From the NCBI GenBank assembly GCA_023428135.1, contig JAEYZG010000050.1:1-64000 (forward strand): a stretch of DNA of 64,000 nucleotides, read 5' to 3'. The notes beneath the pieces are model-generated. The model was not told the origin of the DNA, did no database searches, and was given only the letters and a program-made list of their open reading frames with translations. Each line of letters starts with the position of its first letter. The stretch's first letter is position 1. The position numbers were made by a program, and so were the translations under genes. Source of the stretch: Bacteroidota bacterium (GTDB lineage Bacteria > Bacteroidota > Bacteroidia > Cytophagales > Cytophagaceae). Shown here one piece after another: positions 26,975 to 35,796 of this stretch.

Positions 26975-27688
26975 TTGTATAGAAAAAAAAATCGAATAGC
27001 AGGAAGGTTTCTTTCTGCTATTTTTCTCTTTATAGGAGTTTCAATTGCTACAGTTAATGCTCAGGTTCATGAAATTGGATTAAGTGCAGGAGGTTTTAAC
27101 TATACAGGAGAACTGGCTAGGAAATTTAACCCTTTGTTCTATCGTCCTGGAGGTGAGATATTTTACAGGATTAATTTTAGTCCGGTTGTTGCTTTAAGGG
27201 GAGCATTTAGCTTTGGAGGCATGTATGCCTCTGAAAAAAAATCAAAAGATGCAGTTGCAACTTATAGGAGTCAAGAGTTTAAAAATAATATAACAGAGGT
27301 ATCTGCAATGTTAGAATATAACTTCTTCAATTACAGAGCTCCCAAAGATTCCAGAAAGGCCCAAAATTCTTCAAGAATTACACCTTATTTCACTGGAGGA
27401 ATCGCATTTTTTAATACTCAGCAAGATCTTGGTATGGGAAATAAGTTTTTTAATATTGCTATTCCTCTTGGTTTAGGGTTCAAGTTTCAATTGACCGAAC
27501 ATTGGAATCTAGGAGGAGAGTTTGTGGCAAGAAAAACATTTACAGATTACCTTGATGGGGTAAGGGAGGGAACTGTCAATTACCGCAGAACTGGGGATAT
27601 TTTAAGAACAGACTGGTATTATTATACTGGATTAACTGTAAGCTATACATTTTACAGCGTCAAATGTCCTGCTATTTATCATAAATAA
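26975..27688 (+). CDS. PorG-like outer-membrane protein (DUF6089 family), second of a tandem pair
   Basis: The open frame begins within the previous gene, but there is no ATG. A TTG at 26975, 4 bases after the upstream stop, gives a short basic N-terminus and a signal peptide (FLSAIFLFIGVSIATVNAQ), 237 residues, so I chose it. VHEIGLSAGGFNYTGEL, RITPYFTGGIAFF, IPLGLGFKFQLTEHW and ARKTFTDYLDGV repeat the blocks of the upstream gene, showing a tandem duplication. A typical uppS promoter follows within 35 bases. Confidence 0.8.
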   Translation: MYRKKNRIAGRFLSAIFLFIGVSIATVNAQVHEIGLSAGGFNYTGELARKFNPLFYRPGGEIFYRINFSPVVALRGAFSFGGMYASEKKSKDAVATYRSQEFKNNITEVSAMLEYNFFNYRAPKDSRKAQNSSRITPYFTGGIAFFNTQQDLGMGNKFFNIAIPLGLGFKFQLTEHWNLGGEFVARKTFTDYLDGVREGTVNYRRTGDILRTDWYYYTGLTVSYTFYSVKCPAIYHK

Positions 27689-27720
27689 GTGTTTCATTTT
27701 TCAAAAGTCGAATCATTTTG

Positions 27721-27728
27721 TACCTTTG
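27721..27728 (+). promoter_or_regulatory. Promoter -7 box for uppS-bamA-skp
   Basis: TACCTTTG is an exact match to the Bacteroidota -7 consensus, with a T-rich TTTTTC about 18 bases upstream. Transcription would start around 27735, leaving a leader of about 18 bases before uppS. Confidence 0.6.
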
Positions 27729-27752
27729 CCTTTCTCATTGGGCCAAAGGTAG

Positions 27753-28502
27753 ATGAACTTAACTGAACAAATTGATAAGACTAAAATTCCAGCTCATATT
27801 GCTATTATTATGGATGGGAATGGCCGGTGGGCCAAGAAAAAAGGAGCAATAAGCAGAATTTTCGGTCATAAAAGCGCCATCACTTCTGTAAGAGAAGCAA
27901 CCGAGGCCTGCGCAAAAATTGGAGTTAAGTATCTCACGCTTTATGCATTTTCCACAGAAAACTGGAATAGACCTAAAGAGGAAGTAGATGCACTTATGCA
28001 ACTTCTGGTTTCAACAATCAAAGGAGAAGTAAAGCAGTTAAATCAAAATAACGTTCGCCTTTCTACTATCGGAAATTTTAAAGATCTGCCAAAGTCTTGT
28101 CAAAAGGAACTTTCAGATGCAATTAATGCTACTAAAAACAATACGGGACTTACTCTTACGTTAGCTCTGAGTTATAGTGGCCGATGGGATATTTTGGAAG
28201 CTACAAGGAAGCTTTTAGAGAAAGTCGAGAAAAACGAATTAAAGTCAAATGATCTCACATTGGAGATGATTTCGGATTCTGTTTCGACCGCAGGTGTTCC
28301 GGATCCAGAGTTAGTGATCAGGACCAGTGGTGAGTTTAGAGTGAGTAACTTTCTTTTATGGCAAATTGCATATTCAGAATTTTATATAACAGATATTTTA
28401 TGGCCCGACTTTAGAGAGGCCGATTTGTATAATGCAGTGCTTTCTTTTCAAAAGAGAGAAAGAAGATTTGGAATGATCAGCGAACAACTGAAGCAAGTTT
28501 AA
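27753..28502 (+). CDS. uppS: Isoprenyl transferase (undecaprenyl diphosphate synthase)
   Basis: A 249-residue cis-prenyltransferase that makes the lipid carrier for peptidoglycan and surface glycans. It has IAIIMDGNGRWAKKKG (catalytic Asp, near residue 24), YAFSTENWNRP and the C-terminal RTSGEFRVSNFLLWQIAYSE. The residue after GE is Phe where Gln or His is commoner. Its stop overlaps the bamA start by one base. Confidence 0.96.
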   Translation: MNLTEQIDKTKIPAHIAIIMDGNGRWAKKKGAISRIFGHKSAITSVREATEACAKIGVKYLTLYAFSTENWNRPKEEVDALMQLLVSTIKGEVKQLNQNNVRLSTIGNFKDLPKSCQKELSDAINATKNNTGLTLTLALSYSGRWDILEATRKLLEKVEKNELKSNDLTLEMISDSVSTAGVPDPELVIRTSGEFRVSNFLLWQIAYSEFYITDILWPDFREADLYNAVLSFQKRERRFGMISEQLKQV

Positions 28503-31030
28503 TGAAAAGAATTTTTTTAATTGCACTAATAAGTATCCTATTACCTATTTCGGTTCTGTTAGCTCAACCAATAAAGAGGGAGTATATAAATCCAAGCTAT
28601 TCTAACCCAGAACAGTATATTATCGGAGGAATAACCGTAAGTGGTGTTCAGTTTCTGGATCCGCAGGCAGTTATTGCTATCACCGGTTTGAAAGTGGGTG
28701 ATCCAATTACAATCCCTGGTGAAGATATTACCAATGCAATAAAAAAGCTTTGGGAGCAGGGTTTGATTGGAGATGTAGAGGTGTCAGTTCAAAATGTTGA
28801 AGGAAGAAAAATATTCCTTGATTTCAATCTAAAAGAGAGGGCCAGGCTTTCTCGTTTTGTATTTAAAGGGGTTAAGAAAAACGACGAAAAAGATCTTAGT
28901 GATAAAATTGGCATTGCCAAAGGCAAGATTGTCAATGATGCTATGATAAAAAATGCCCAAAAGAAAGTTAAAGATTTTTATCTTGACAAAGGATTTCTTA
29001 ATACAGAGGTAACGATTAATCAGGTAAAAGATACAGTTATAGCTAATAGCATCATATTAAAAGTTAACGTAGACAAAAAGCGTAAAGTCAGGATTCGCAA
29101 TATCATAATTGATGGCAATGAAGCTTTTAAAGATAAGAAGTTAAAAAAGAAAATGAAGAAGACAAAAGAAAAGCGTTGGTATAAGCTTTTCACTACTTCC
29201 AAACTTCTTAAAAAAGAATACGAGCAGGATAAAGCTAATGTCATCGATTATTACAATGCTCAAGGATTCAGAGACGCAGAAATAACATTTGATACCATCT
29301 ATAAACTTAATAATAAGTATGTAAATATTAAGATGGATATAGATGAAGGGAAAAAGTATTATTTCGGAAATATAACCTGGACAGGGAATTTCATCTATGA
29401 TGACAAAACACTGAGTAGAATTCTGGCCATTAACAAAGGGGATGTATATAACCTTGCGAATCTTCAGAAGAGATTGAATTACAATCCAAGTGGAGCAGAT
29501 ATTAGTTCATTATATCTGGATGATGGATATTTATTCTTCAGCGTAGATCCAGTGGAGGTCCTTATCAATGGAGACTCAATTGATATTGAGATGCGTATTT
29601 ATGAAGGTCCGCAAGCTACTATAAAGAATGTAACTGTTTCTGGGAATACAAAAACTCATGATCATGTAGTTTTACGTGAAATAAGAACATATCCAGGTCA
29701 GAAATTCAGTAGGGCTGATCTTATTAGGTCTCAGAGAGAAATTGGTCAGTTAGGATATTTTAATGCTGAAACAATTGGTGTTAATCCGATTCCAAATCCT
29801 CAGGAAGGTACTGTTGATATTCATTATACTGTAGAGGAGAAGCCAAGTGATCAGATAGAGCTTTCCGGCGGTTGGGGAGGTTACTTTGGTTTTGTGGGTA
29901 CATTAGGTCTTGTATTTAATAATTTCTCCGCAAGAAATATAGCCAAGCCAAAGACGTGGAGCCCGTTGCCAGCAGGTGATGGACAAAGACTTGCGTTGCG
30001 TTTGCAAGCTAATGGTAGAGCATATCAGACTTATTCGCTTTCATTTACTGAACCATGGCTGGGAGGAAGAAGACCTCAATCTTTCTCTGTCAGTTTATCT
30101 AGATCAGCTCAGAATTTATATAATAGCGCTACTGGAAAATACAACTATGGCCACCTTTATGTGACGGCTGCCACAGTAAGTTTAGGTCGTGAATTGAAAT
30201 GGCCTGATGATTGGTTCTCATTAAGCAATTCTCTGTCTTTTGTAAAATATGACTTGGATAATTATTCTTCAGTATATGGAATCGGAGGAATTGGATTTAC
30301 GACTGGTTATGCAAATAACTTTTCATTCATTACTTCAATTTCAAGAAATAGTGTTAATGACTTTACATTCCCGACAGGAGGTTCAAATCTTAACTTATCA
30401 ATAACAGCAACTCCTCCATATTCATTATTTAATGGCATAAATTACGAGAATCCAAATTTATCCAATCAGGATAGATACAGATGGATTGAATTTCATAAGT
30501 GGATGTTGGATCAGTCATGGTTTGTTCCTTTGATACCCCCTAAGAAGCCAGGAGGACGAAGCCTTGTGTTAAACCTTAGAGCTCACTTGGGATTTATAGG
30601 GTCTTATAGGAAATCTACTGGAATTGGACCTTTTGAAAGGTTTATCATGGGAGGTTCTGGTATTACTGGATACAATTTCTTGTTAGGTTCAGACATTATA
30701 GGATTAAGAGGCTATCAGGACAATATTATTAAGCCTGTACCTCAGGGAGGAACAATATACGACAAGTTGGTTGCAGAAATCAGATATCCTGTCAATTTGA
30801 GCCCAGCGCTTTCGGTGTTTGTTTTGGGCTTCTTTGAAGGCGGAAATAACTGGAACAATTTCCAGGACTTTAACCCGTTTAAAGTATACAGATCTGCAGG
30901 TGTTGGTACTAGAATTTTTATGCCAGCGTTTGGTATGATTGGTCTTGATTGGGGATATGGTTTTGACGCAGTTCCAGGATATAATAAAGGAAGTAAAGTG
31001 ACTTTTACAATCGGACAACAAATCCGCTAG
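28502..31030 (+). CDS. bamA: Outer-membrane protein assembly factor BamA
   Basis: 842 residues: a signal peptide (RIFLIALISILLPISVLLAQ), an N-terminal part of about 440 residues with POTRA-like repeats (for example ITVSGVQFLDPQAV and IKNVTVSGNTKTHDHVVLREI), then an Omp85 barrel. The barrel holds the lid-loop type motif GLRGYQ and ends in VTFTIGQQIR. BamA inserts barrel proteins into the outer membrane. It is flanked by uppS and two Skp-like chaperones, the usual Bacteroidota order. Confidence 0.95.
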   Translation: MKRIFLIALISILLPISVLLAQPIKREYINPSYSNPEQYIIGGITVSGVQFLDPQAVIAITGLKVGDPITIPGEDITNAIKKLWEQGLIGDVEVSVQNVEGRKIFLDFNLKERARLSRFVFKGVKKNDEKDLSDKIGIAKGKIVNDAMIKNAQKKVKDFYLDKGFLNTEVTINQVKDTVIANSIILKVNVDKKRKVRIRNIIIDGNEAFKDKKLKKKMKKTKEKRWYKLFTTSKLLKKEYEQDKANVIDYYNAQGFRDAEITFDTIYKLNNKYVNIKMDIDEGKKYYFGNITWTGNFIYDDKTLSRILAINKGDVYNLANLQKRLNYNPSGADISSLYLDDGYLFFSVDPVEVLINGDSIDIEMRIYEGPQATIKNVTVSGNTKTHDHVVLREIRTYPGQKFSRADLIRSQREIGQLGYFNAETIGVNPIPNPQEGTVDIHYTVEEKPSDQIELSGGWGGYFGFVGTLGLVFNNFSARNIAKPKTWSPLPAGDGQRLALRLQANGRAYQTYSLSFTEPWLGGRRPQSFSVSLSRSAQNLYNSATGKYNYGHLYVTAATVSLGRELKWPDDWFSLSNSLSFVKYDLDNYSSVYGIGGIGFTTGYANNFSFITSISRNSVNDFTFPTGGSNLNLSITATPPYSLFNGINYENPNLSNQDRYRWIEFHKWMLDQSWFVPLIPPKKPGGRSLVLNLRAHLGFIGSYRKSTGIGPFERFIMGGSGITGYNFLLGSDIIGLRGYQDNIIKPVPQGGTIYDKLVAEIRYPVNLSPALSVFVLGFFEGGNNWNNFQDFNPFKVYRSAGVGTRIFMPAFGMIGLDWGYGFDAVPGYNKGSKVTFTIGQQIR

Positions 31031-31034
31031 AAAC

Positions 31035-31568
31035 ATGAGAACTTTAGGAGTGCTATTTTTACTTTGCCTGATTACACTTAGCGTTAATGCTCAGAAGTTT
31101 GGTTATATTGATAGTGACTATATTCTGAAGAAATTACCAGAATATTCCAAAGCTGAAAAGGAACTAAACATGCTTTCTTCCAAGTGGCAGGCAGAGATTG
31201 AAAAGATGAAAAAGGAGTATGAAAAAATGCAAACGGACTTTAAAGCCGAAGAAATTTTGCTCACTGAAGAAATGAAAAAGGAACGCCTCGATACTTTAGC
31301 TGGAAGAGAAAAGGCTATCAAAGAATATCAAAAGAAGATTTTTGGTTTTGAAGGAATGATATTCCTGAAAAGGCAGGAGTTAATGAAGCCTGTGCAGGAT
31401 AAAGTGTTTGAAGCCGTTGAAAAAGTCGCTAAATCAAAAAGCCTTCAGATTATATTTGATAAATCCGGAGATCTGGTAATGGTATATACTAATCCTATTC
31501 ACGACTATACTGATTATGTACTTGAAGAATTAGGTTTAGGTGATCCTAATGACACTGCGGAAAAATAA
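31035..31568 (+). CDS. OmpH/Skp-family periplasmic chaperone, first copy
   Basis: 177 residues: a signal peptide (LGVLFLLCLITLSVNAQ), then KFGYIDSDYILKKLPEY, the OmpH start, a long charged helical coiled coil (about residues 40-115) and LQIIFDKSGDLVMVYTNP. Skp-type trimers hold unfolded outer-membrane proteins in the periplasm for BamA. It begins 4 bases after bamA. Confidence 0.92.
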   Translation: MRTLGVLFLLCLITLSVNAQKFGYIDSDYILKKLPEYSKAEKELNMLSSKWQAEIEKMKKEYEKMQTDFKAEEILLTEEMKKERLDTLAGREKAIKEYQKKIFGFEGMIFLKRQELMKPVQDKVFEAVEKVAKSKSLQIIFDKSGDLVMVYTNPIHDYTDYVLEELGLGDPNDTAEK

Positions 31569-31600
31569 GCTTAAATTAAATTTTCTATTATATTTACGAC

Positions 31601-32272
31601 ATGAAAACAAAACTATTCGTTACTGCATTTTTGATACTATTTGCTGGAAATTTTTTAGCCAGTGCACAATCAAATTTGAAATTGGGTTATACTAACCTTG
31701 ATTATATATTAGGATTATTGCCAGAAGCAAAGAAAATTGAATCAGAGTTGAAAGATTATGAAAAACAACTTCAGGCTCAATTGCAAAGCAAATATAGTGA
31801 GTACGAAAAAAAGCTTCAGGATTATCAGAAAGGTGTTCAGGCAAATTTGTTTACAGACCTTATTAAAGAAGACAAGGAAAAGGAGTTGATGAATATGCAG
31901 AATTCTATCAAGCAATTTGAAGAAAATGCACAAACAAGTCTTCAAAAGAAACAGGTATCTTTGCTGGAGCCTGTGCTTGAGAAAATTCAAAAGGCAATTG
32001 ATCAGGTAGCTGAGGAAAATAATTACTCTTATATTTTCAGTACTCATGCTGATTATGGAGGATCTGCTATTGTTCTTTATGCAAAAAGCAAAGAAGATAA
32101 TATCTCAGACCTGGTGCTTAAGAAACTTGGGGTAACACCTCCAACTGCAGGTGCAACAGATAATTCTGGCATTGGAACAGGGGCTGGTTCAGGAACAGGC
32201 GGTGGAACAACACAGCCTAAGCCAACTGAATCTAAACCAGCAGGGTCCGGCGCTCCAGTAAAAAAGAAATAA
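31601..32272 (+). CDS. OmpH/Skp-family periplasmic chaperone, second copy
   Basis: 223 residues: a signal peptide ending SAQ, LKLGYTNLDYILGLLPEAKKI, a glutamine/lysine-rich coiled coil (about 45-120) and YSYIFSTHADYGGSAIVLYA. Unlike the first copy it has a tail of about 45 residues rich in Gly, Thr, Pro and Lys (GTGAGSGTGGGTTQPKP) ending in KKK, probably unstructured. It is last in the transcript and followed by a terminator. Confidence 0.92.
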   Translation: MKTKLFVTAFLILFAGNFLASAQSNLKLGYTNLDYILGLLPEAKKIESELKDYEKQLQAQLQSKYSEYEKKLQDYQKGVQANLFTDLIKEDKEKELMNMQNSIKQFEENAQTSLQKKQVSLLEPVLEKIQKAIDQVAEENNYSYIFSTHADYGGSAIVLYAKSKEDNISDLVLKKLGVTPPTAGATDNSGIGTGAGSGTGGGTTQPKPTESKPAGSGAPVKKK

Positions 32273-32290
32273 TATTCTTCATCAAGAATA

Positions 32291-32318
32291 AAAAAAGCCT
32301 CCTTGTGAGGCTTTTTTT
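32291..32318 (+). terminator. Terminator of the uppS-bamA-skp unit
   Basis: Arms AAAAAAGCCTC (32291-32301) and GAGGCTTTTTT with a 5-base loop, running into a T-run, 18 bases after the second skp stop. Confidence 0.88.
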
Positions 32319-32373
32319 ATTTGAGCTCTCTTTTTGGTTTAAACAATTAAAGTTTTAATTCTATTATAATTTT

Positions 32374-33300
32374 ATGAAAAAGCCTGACTTTCTCAAAGTT
32401 GGTGACATTGTAGGGGTAGTGGCCACAGCCAAGAATTTTCTTCCTGAAGAGCTCAATGTTGGTATTGAAATAATCAAAAGTTGGGGATTGGAAGTCAGGG
32501 TTGGCAAAAATTGTTATAATCATTACAATCAATTTGCAGGAACAGACGAAGAAAGACTTTCAGATTTACAAGAATTTTTAGATGATCAGGACGTAAAAGC
32601 AATTATTTGTGCGAGAGGAGGATACGGAACTTCAAGGATTATTGACGATATAAGCTTTAGCGTGTTTGAAGCTCAACCCAAATGGATAGCGGGATTTAGT
32701 GATGTCACAGTTTTGTTATCTCATGTGAATTCATTGGGTTTTCAGTCTATTCATTCAAGTATGCCGGTGGTTTTTGGTAAAAATCAAAGCAGTCCTTCTA
32801 TTTGTACACTAAGGGATACCTTATTTGGAAAACTTAGTTCTATTCACTTTTCATTTCATGAATTAAACCGGATAGGTTATACCGAAGGGCAAATTGTTGG
32901 AGGTAATTTATCTATACTTGTTTCACTTATAGGAACCACTTCTGATATTTCAACAGAGGGCAAAATTTTATTTATTGAAGATGTTGGGGAAAATCTTTAC
33001 AGAATAGACAGAATGATGGTTCAGCTCAAAAGAGCTGGTAAATTAGATAAGTTAAAAGGTCTAATTGTAGGGCATTTTAACGATATGTCAGATAACACAG
33101 TGCCCTTCGGAAAATCTGCTTTTGAAATAATCGCTGACACAGTTAAAGAATATAAATACCCTGTCGGTTTTAATTTTCCGGCAGGGCACGAAGCAGATAA
33201 CAGAGCTTTTATAGTAGGAGCAAAATACAACCTCGCTATAGAATCAAAGGAGACCGTATTGGTTTACAACGTTACAGAAAGTTTTACTTATTCTTCATAA
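32374..33300 (+). CDS. LD-carboxypeptidase (peptidase family S66)
   Basis: A 308-residue cytoplasmic-type enzyme, likely trimming the terminal D-Ala from tetrapeptides in murein recycling. The N-terminal LKVGDIVGVVATAKN, GGYGTSRIIDDI, and the catalytic Ser in AGFSDVTVLLSH (near residue 115), Glu in LFIEDVGENLYRIDRM and His in PAGHEADNRAF complete the S66 triad. Its 3' end overlaps the convergent M28 gene by 13 bases. Confidence 0.92.
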   Translation: MKKPDFLKVGDIVGVVATAKNFLPEELNVGIEIIKSWGLEVRVGKNCYNHYNQFAGTDEERLSDLQEFLDDQDVKAIICARGGYGTSRIIDDISFSVFEAQPKWIAGFSDVTVLLSHVNSLGFQSIHSSMPVVFGKNQSSPSICTLRDTLFGKLSSIHFSFHELNRIGYTEGQIVGGNLSILVSLIGTTSDISTEGKILFIEDVGENLYRIDRMMVQLKRAGKLDKLKGLIVGHFNDMSDNTVPFGKSAFEIIADTVKEYKYPVGFNFPAGHEADNRAFIVGAKYNLAIESKETVLVYNVTESFTYSS

Positions 33301-34277
33301 ACTGTCTGAAGAACTGTCTGACCTACTGCTTTTAAAGTGTTTTTATCAATAACACTCATATTATCATTATGAGTGTGCCAGTATGATCCAAAATAGTTTC
33401 CATCCGAATTGTCAAATTCTATAATATCTATCATTGGTATTTTGGCTATTTGATTGACATAAAGGTGGTCATCAGTTATCTGAGCAGTCTGCTGGTAAAT
33501 AAAATGTTTCCCAAATCCAAGTCTATTTGCAATGTCCCATACTTTTTTAACTACAGAGGGAGCATAAACCATAGAAGTGCCTTCCATTCCAAATTTAGCA
33601 TCTTTGCCTCCCACCATATCAAGTAAAATGCCGAAGTATGCGGTATAATCACCTTTGTTCTTTGCCCAATATTGAGAACCCAGGCACCACGAGTCATGTT
33701 GCTGAGCGCCCTGATAGAATTCAGGCTGCCCATAATCTTCCCCATCAAATAGAATAATATCAATCCCTACATTTGGCTTTTGGTTTTCACTAAGCAATCT
33801 GGCAATTTCTATGAGAACTCCTACACCACTAGCGCCGTCATTTGCTCCTAGTATTGGACTCTGTTGGTTTATTGAATCCTGGTCTGCAAATGGTCTTGAA
33901 TCCCAATGGGAAGACAGTAAAATTCTTTTGGTCGCTTTAAGATTAAATGAAGCTTTAATGTTTTTAAGATTCAACATTTTTCCGTCAAAAGCCTTTGCCT
34001 GAAATTCCTGCACAAATATCGTGTCTGCAAAGGATTGTAATTTTGAAATTAGAAAAGAAGCACATTTTTGGTGAGCAGGAGTGTTGGGTACCCTTGGACC
34101 AAAAGCTACTTGTTGTTCTATGTACTTATATGCTGAGTCACTGTTAAACAAAGGCGCCTGTACTAAAGGCTTGGATCCCTGAGGTTGCTTGTCCTGTTTT
34201 GGCTTATCCTCTCCACAAGATAGAAGAATAAAGAAAGAGAATGCAGCAACTATTGCTATAGAAAAATTATTCTTCAT
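33288..34277 (-). CDS. M28-family zinc peptidase lipoprotein (glutaminyl-cyclase-like)
   Basis: About 329 residues from the ATG at 34277; the ATG at 34289 would only add MIGH before the signal peptide. FSFFILLSCGEDKPK is a lipobox, so it is anchored as a lipoprotein. Zinc-site segments are SSHWDSRPFAD, GANDGASGVGV, LFDGEDYG and YWHTHNDNMSVID, the M28 pattern shared by aminopeptidases and glutaminyl-peptide cyclotransferases. The WHTxxD end favours the cyclase-like group, but the activity cannot be settled. The start overlaps the cysS 3' end. Confidence 0.87.
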   Translation of the reverse strand: MKNNFSIAIVAAFSFFILLSCGEDKPKQDKQPQGSKPLVQAPLFNSDSAYKYIEQQVAFGPRVPNTPAHQKCASFLISKLQSFADTIFVQEFQAKAFDGKMLNLKNIKASFNLKATKRILLSSHWDSRPFADQDSINQQSPILGANDGASGVGVLIEIARLLSENQKPNVGIDIILFDGEDYGQPEFYQGAQQHDSWCLGSQYWAKNKGDYTAYFGILLDMVGGKDAKFGMEGTSMVYAPSVVKKVWDIANRLGFGKHFIYQQTAQITDDHLYVNQIAKIPMIDIIEFDNSDGNYFGSYWHTHNDNMSVIDKNTLKAVGQTVLQTVYEE

Positions 34278-35754
34278 ATGCCCAATCAATTGAGTTTTTA
34301 GAGTCTCTTATTACAAGACCCGCTTCTTTAAAATACTTTCTGATTTTATCAACTTTCTCATAATCTTTGACAGATTTAGCGTCCTTGTAAAATTCAAGTA
34401 AGCCTTCTATTAAGGATTCGTTTTCATTAATTCCTTCTTCCAGAAGACCAAGTATATTTTCGGTTATATTTATAAAGGTATCCTTTACTTTACTTAAAGT
34501 TTCTGAAGAAATTTGATTGATGTTTAATGCTCCTGTTTGGAAACCATTTACTTTTTTCAAGAGGTTAAATAAGCTGGCAATAGTTATCGCTGTATTAAAA
34601 TCATCATTCAGCCCTTCGAAACACGCGTCAGATAGCTTTTTAAGTTCAATGTCCAAAGCTTCATTGCATGGTTCTGAAATCTCTGGATTCTTACTTAGGC
34701 GTTTAACGAGCTTTAAACCATTCAAAAGTTTTTTATAACCTTTTTGCGCCGCAATTAATGCTTCATTCGAAAAGTCTAATGTGGATCTGTAGTGAGCTTG
34801 CAAAATAAAAAACCTAATAGTCATTGGCGTATAAGCCTGCTTTAACAAAGAATGGTTTCCGGAAAAAAGCTCATCCATAGTGATGAAGTTTCCGAGAGAT
34901 TTGCCCATTTTTTGCCCATTAATGGTGATCATATTATTATGCATCCAATATTTTGCAGGTTCAGCATGGTTTCCAGCAGTGGCCTGTGCTATTTCACATT
35001 CATGGTGCGGGAACATTAAGTCCATTCCTCCGCCATGAATATCAAAATGTTTCCCAAGATACTTGGTGCTCATTGCAGAACATTCAATATGCCATCCTGG
35101 GAATCCTTCTCCCCATGGAGACTGCCACTTCATAATATGTTCCGGAGATGCTTTTTTCCAGAGAGCAAAATCAAGAGCGTTAGTCTTTCCAGAGCCATCA
35201 AGCTCTCTCGTGCCTGTTATTAAATCCTCTATAACTCTTCCTGAAAGCTTTCCATAGTGATTTGATTTTGAGTATTTAACTACATCAAAGTAGACCGAAC
35301 CATCTACTACATAAGCAAAACCACTTTCTATGATTTTTTCAGTAAGATCAATTTGCTCAATAATATGGCCGCTTGCATGTGGCTCAATAGAAGGAGACAA
35401 GACATTCATCTTGTTCATAATTCTGTGGTACGCATCAGTATAATACTGAACAACCTCCATGGGTTCCAATTGCTCAAGTTTTGCCTTTTTGGCAATTTTG
35501 TCTTCCCCTTCGTCTGCATCATTTTCCAGGTGTCCAACATCAGTAATATTTCTTACATATCTGACTTTAAATCCGAGAAACTGAAGGTATCTGAAAACTA
35601 TATCGAATGTTATTGCTGCTCTTGCATGACCTAGGTGAGGATCCCCATAAACCGTTGGGCCACATACGTACATTCCTACATAGGGTGCAAGTATGGGTTC
35701 AAATACTTCCTTTTCTCTGGAAAGTGTATTATAGATTTTTAACTCCTTATTCAT
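34267..35754 (-). CDS. cysS: Cysteinyl-tRNA synthetase
   Basis: 495 residues, a class I synthetase. CGPTVYGDPHLGHAR holds the first zinc Cys and the HIGH-type motif HLGH, the zinc site continues in WHIECSAMS and FPHHECEIAQA, and the KMSKS loop reads KMGKSLGNF. The length is at the upper end of the usual 460-490. It is first in a two-gene minus unit with the M28 lipoprotein. Confidence 0.97.
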   Translation of the reverse strand: MNKELKIYNTLSREKEVFEPILAPYVGMYVCGPTVYGDPHLGHARAAITFDIVFRYLQFLGFKVRYVRNITDVGHLENDADEGEDKIAKKAKLEQLEPMEVVQYYTDAYHRIMNKMNVLSPSIEPHASGHIIEQIDLTEKIIESGFAYVVDGSVYFDVVKYSKSNHYGKLSGRVIEDLITGTRELDGSGKTNALDFALWKKASPEHIMKWQSPWGEGFPGWHIECSAMSTKYLGKHFDIHGGGMDLMFPHHECEIAQATAGNHAEPAKYWMHNNMITINGQKMGKSLGNFITMDELFSGNHSLLKQAYTPMTIRFFILQAHYRSTLDFSNEALIAAQKGYKKLLNGLKLVKRLSKNPEISEPCNEALDIELKKLSDACFEGLNDDFNTAITIASLFNLLKKVNGFQTGALNINQISSETLSKVKDTFINITENILGLLEEGINENESLIEGLLEFYKDAKSVKDYEKVDKIRKYFKEAGLVIRDSKNSIDWAYEE

Positions 35755-35796
35755 GCTGCGAATTTAAATAAAACAAGGGTAATGACTCGATAAAAA

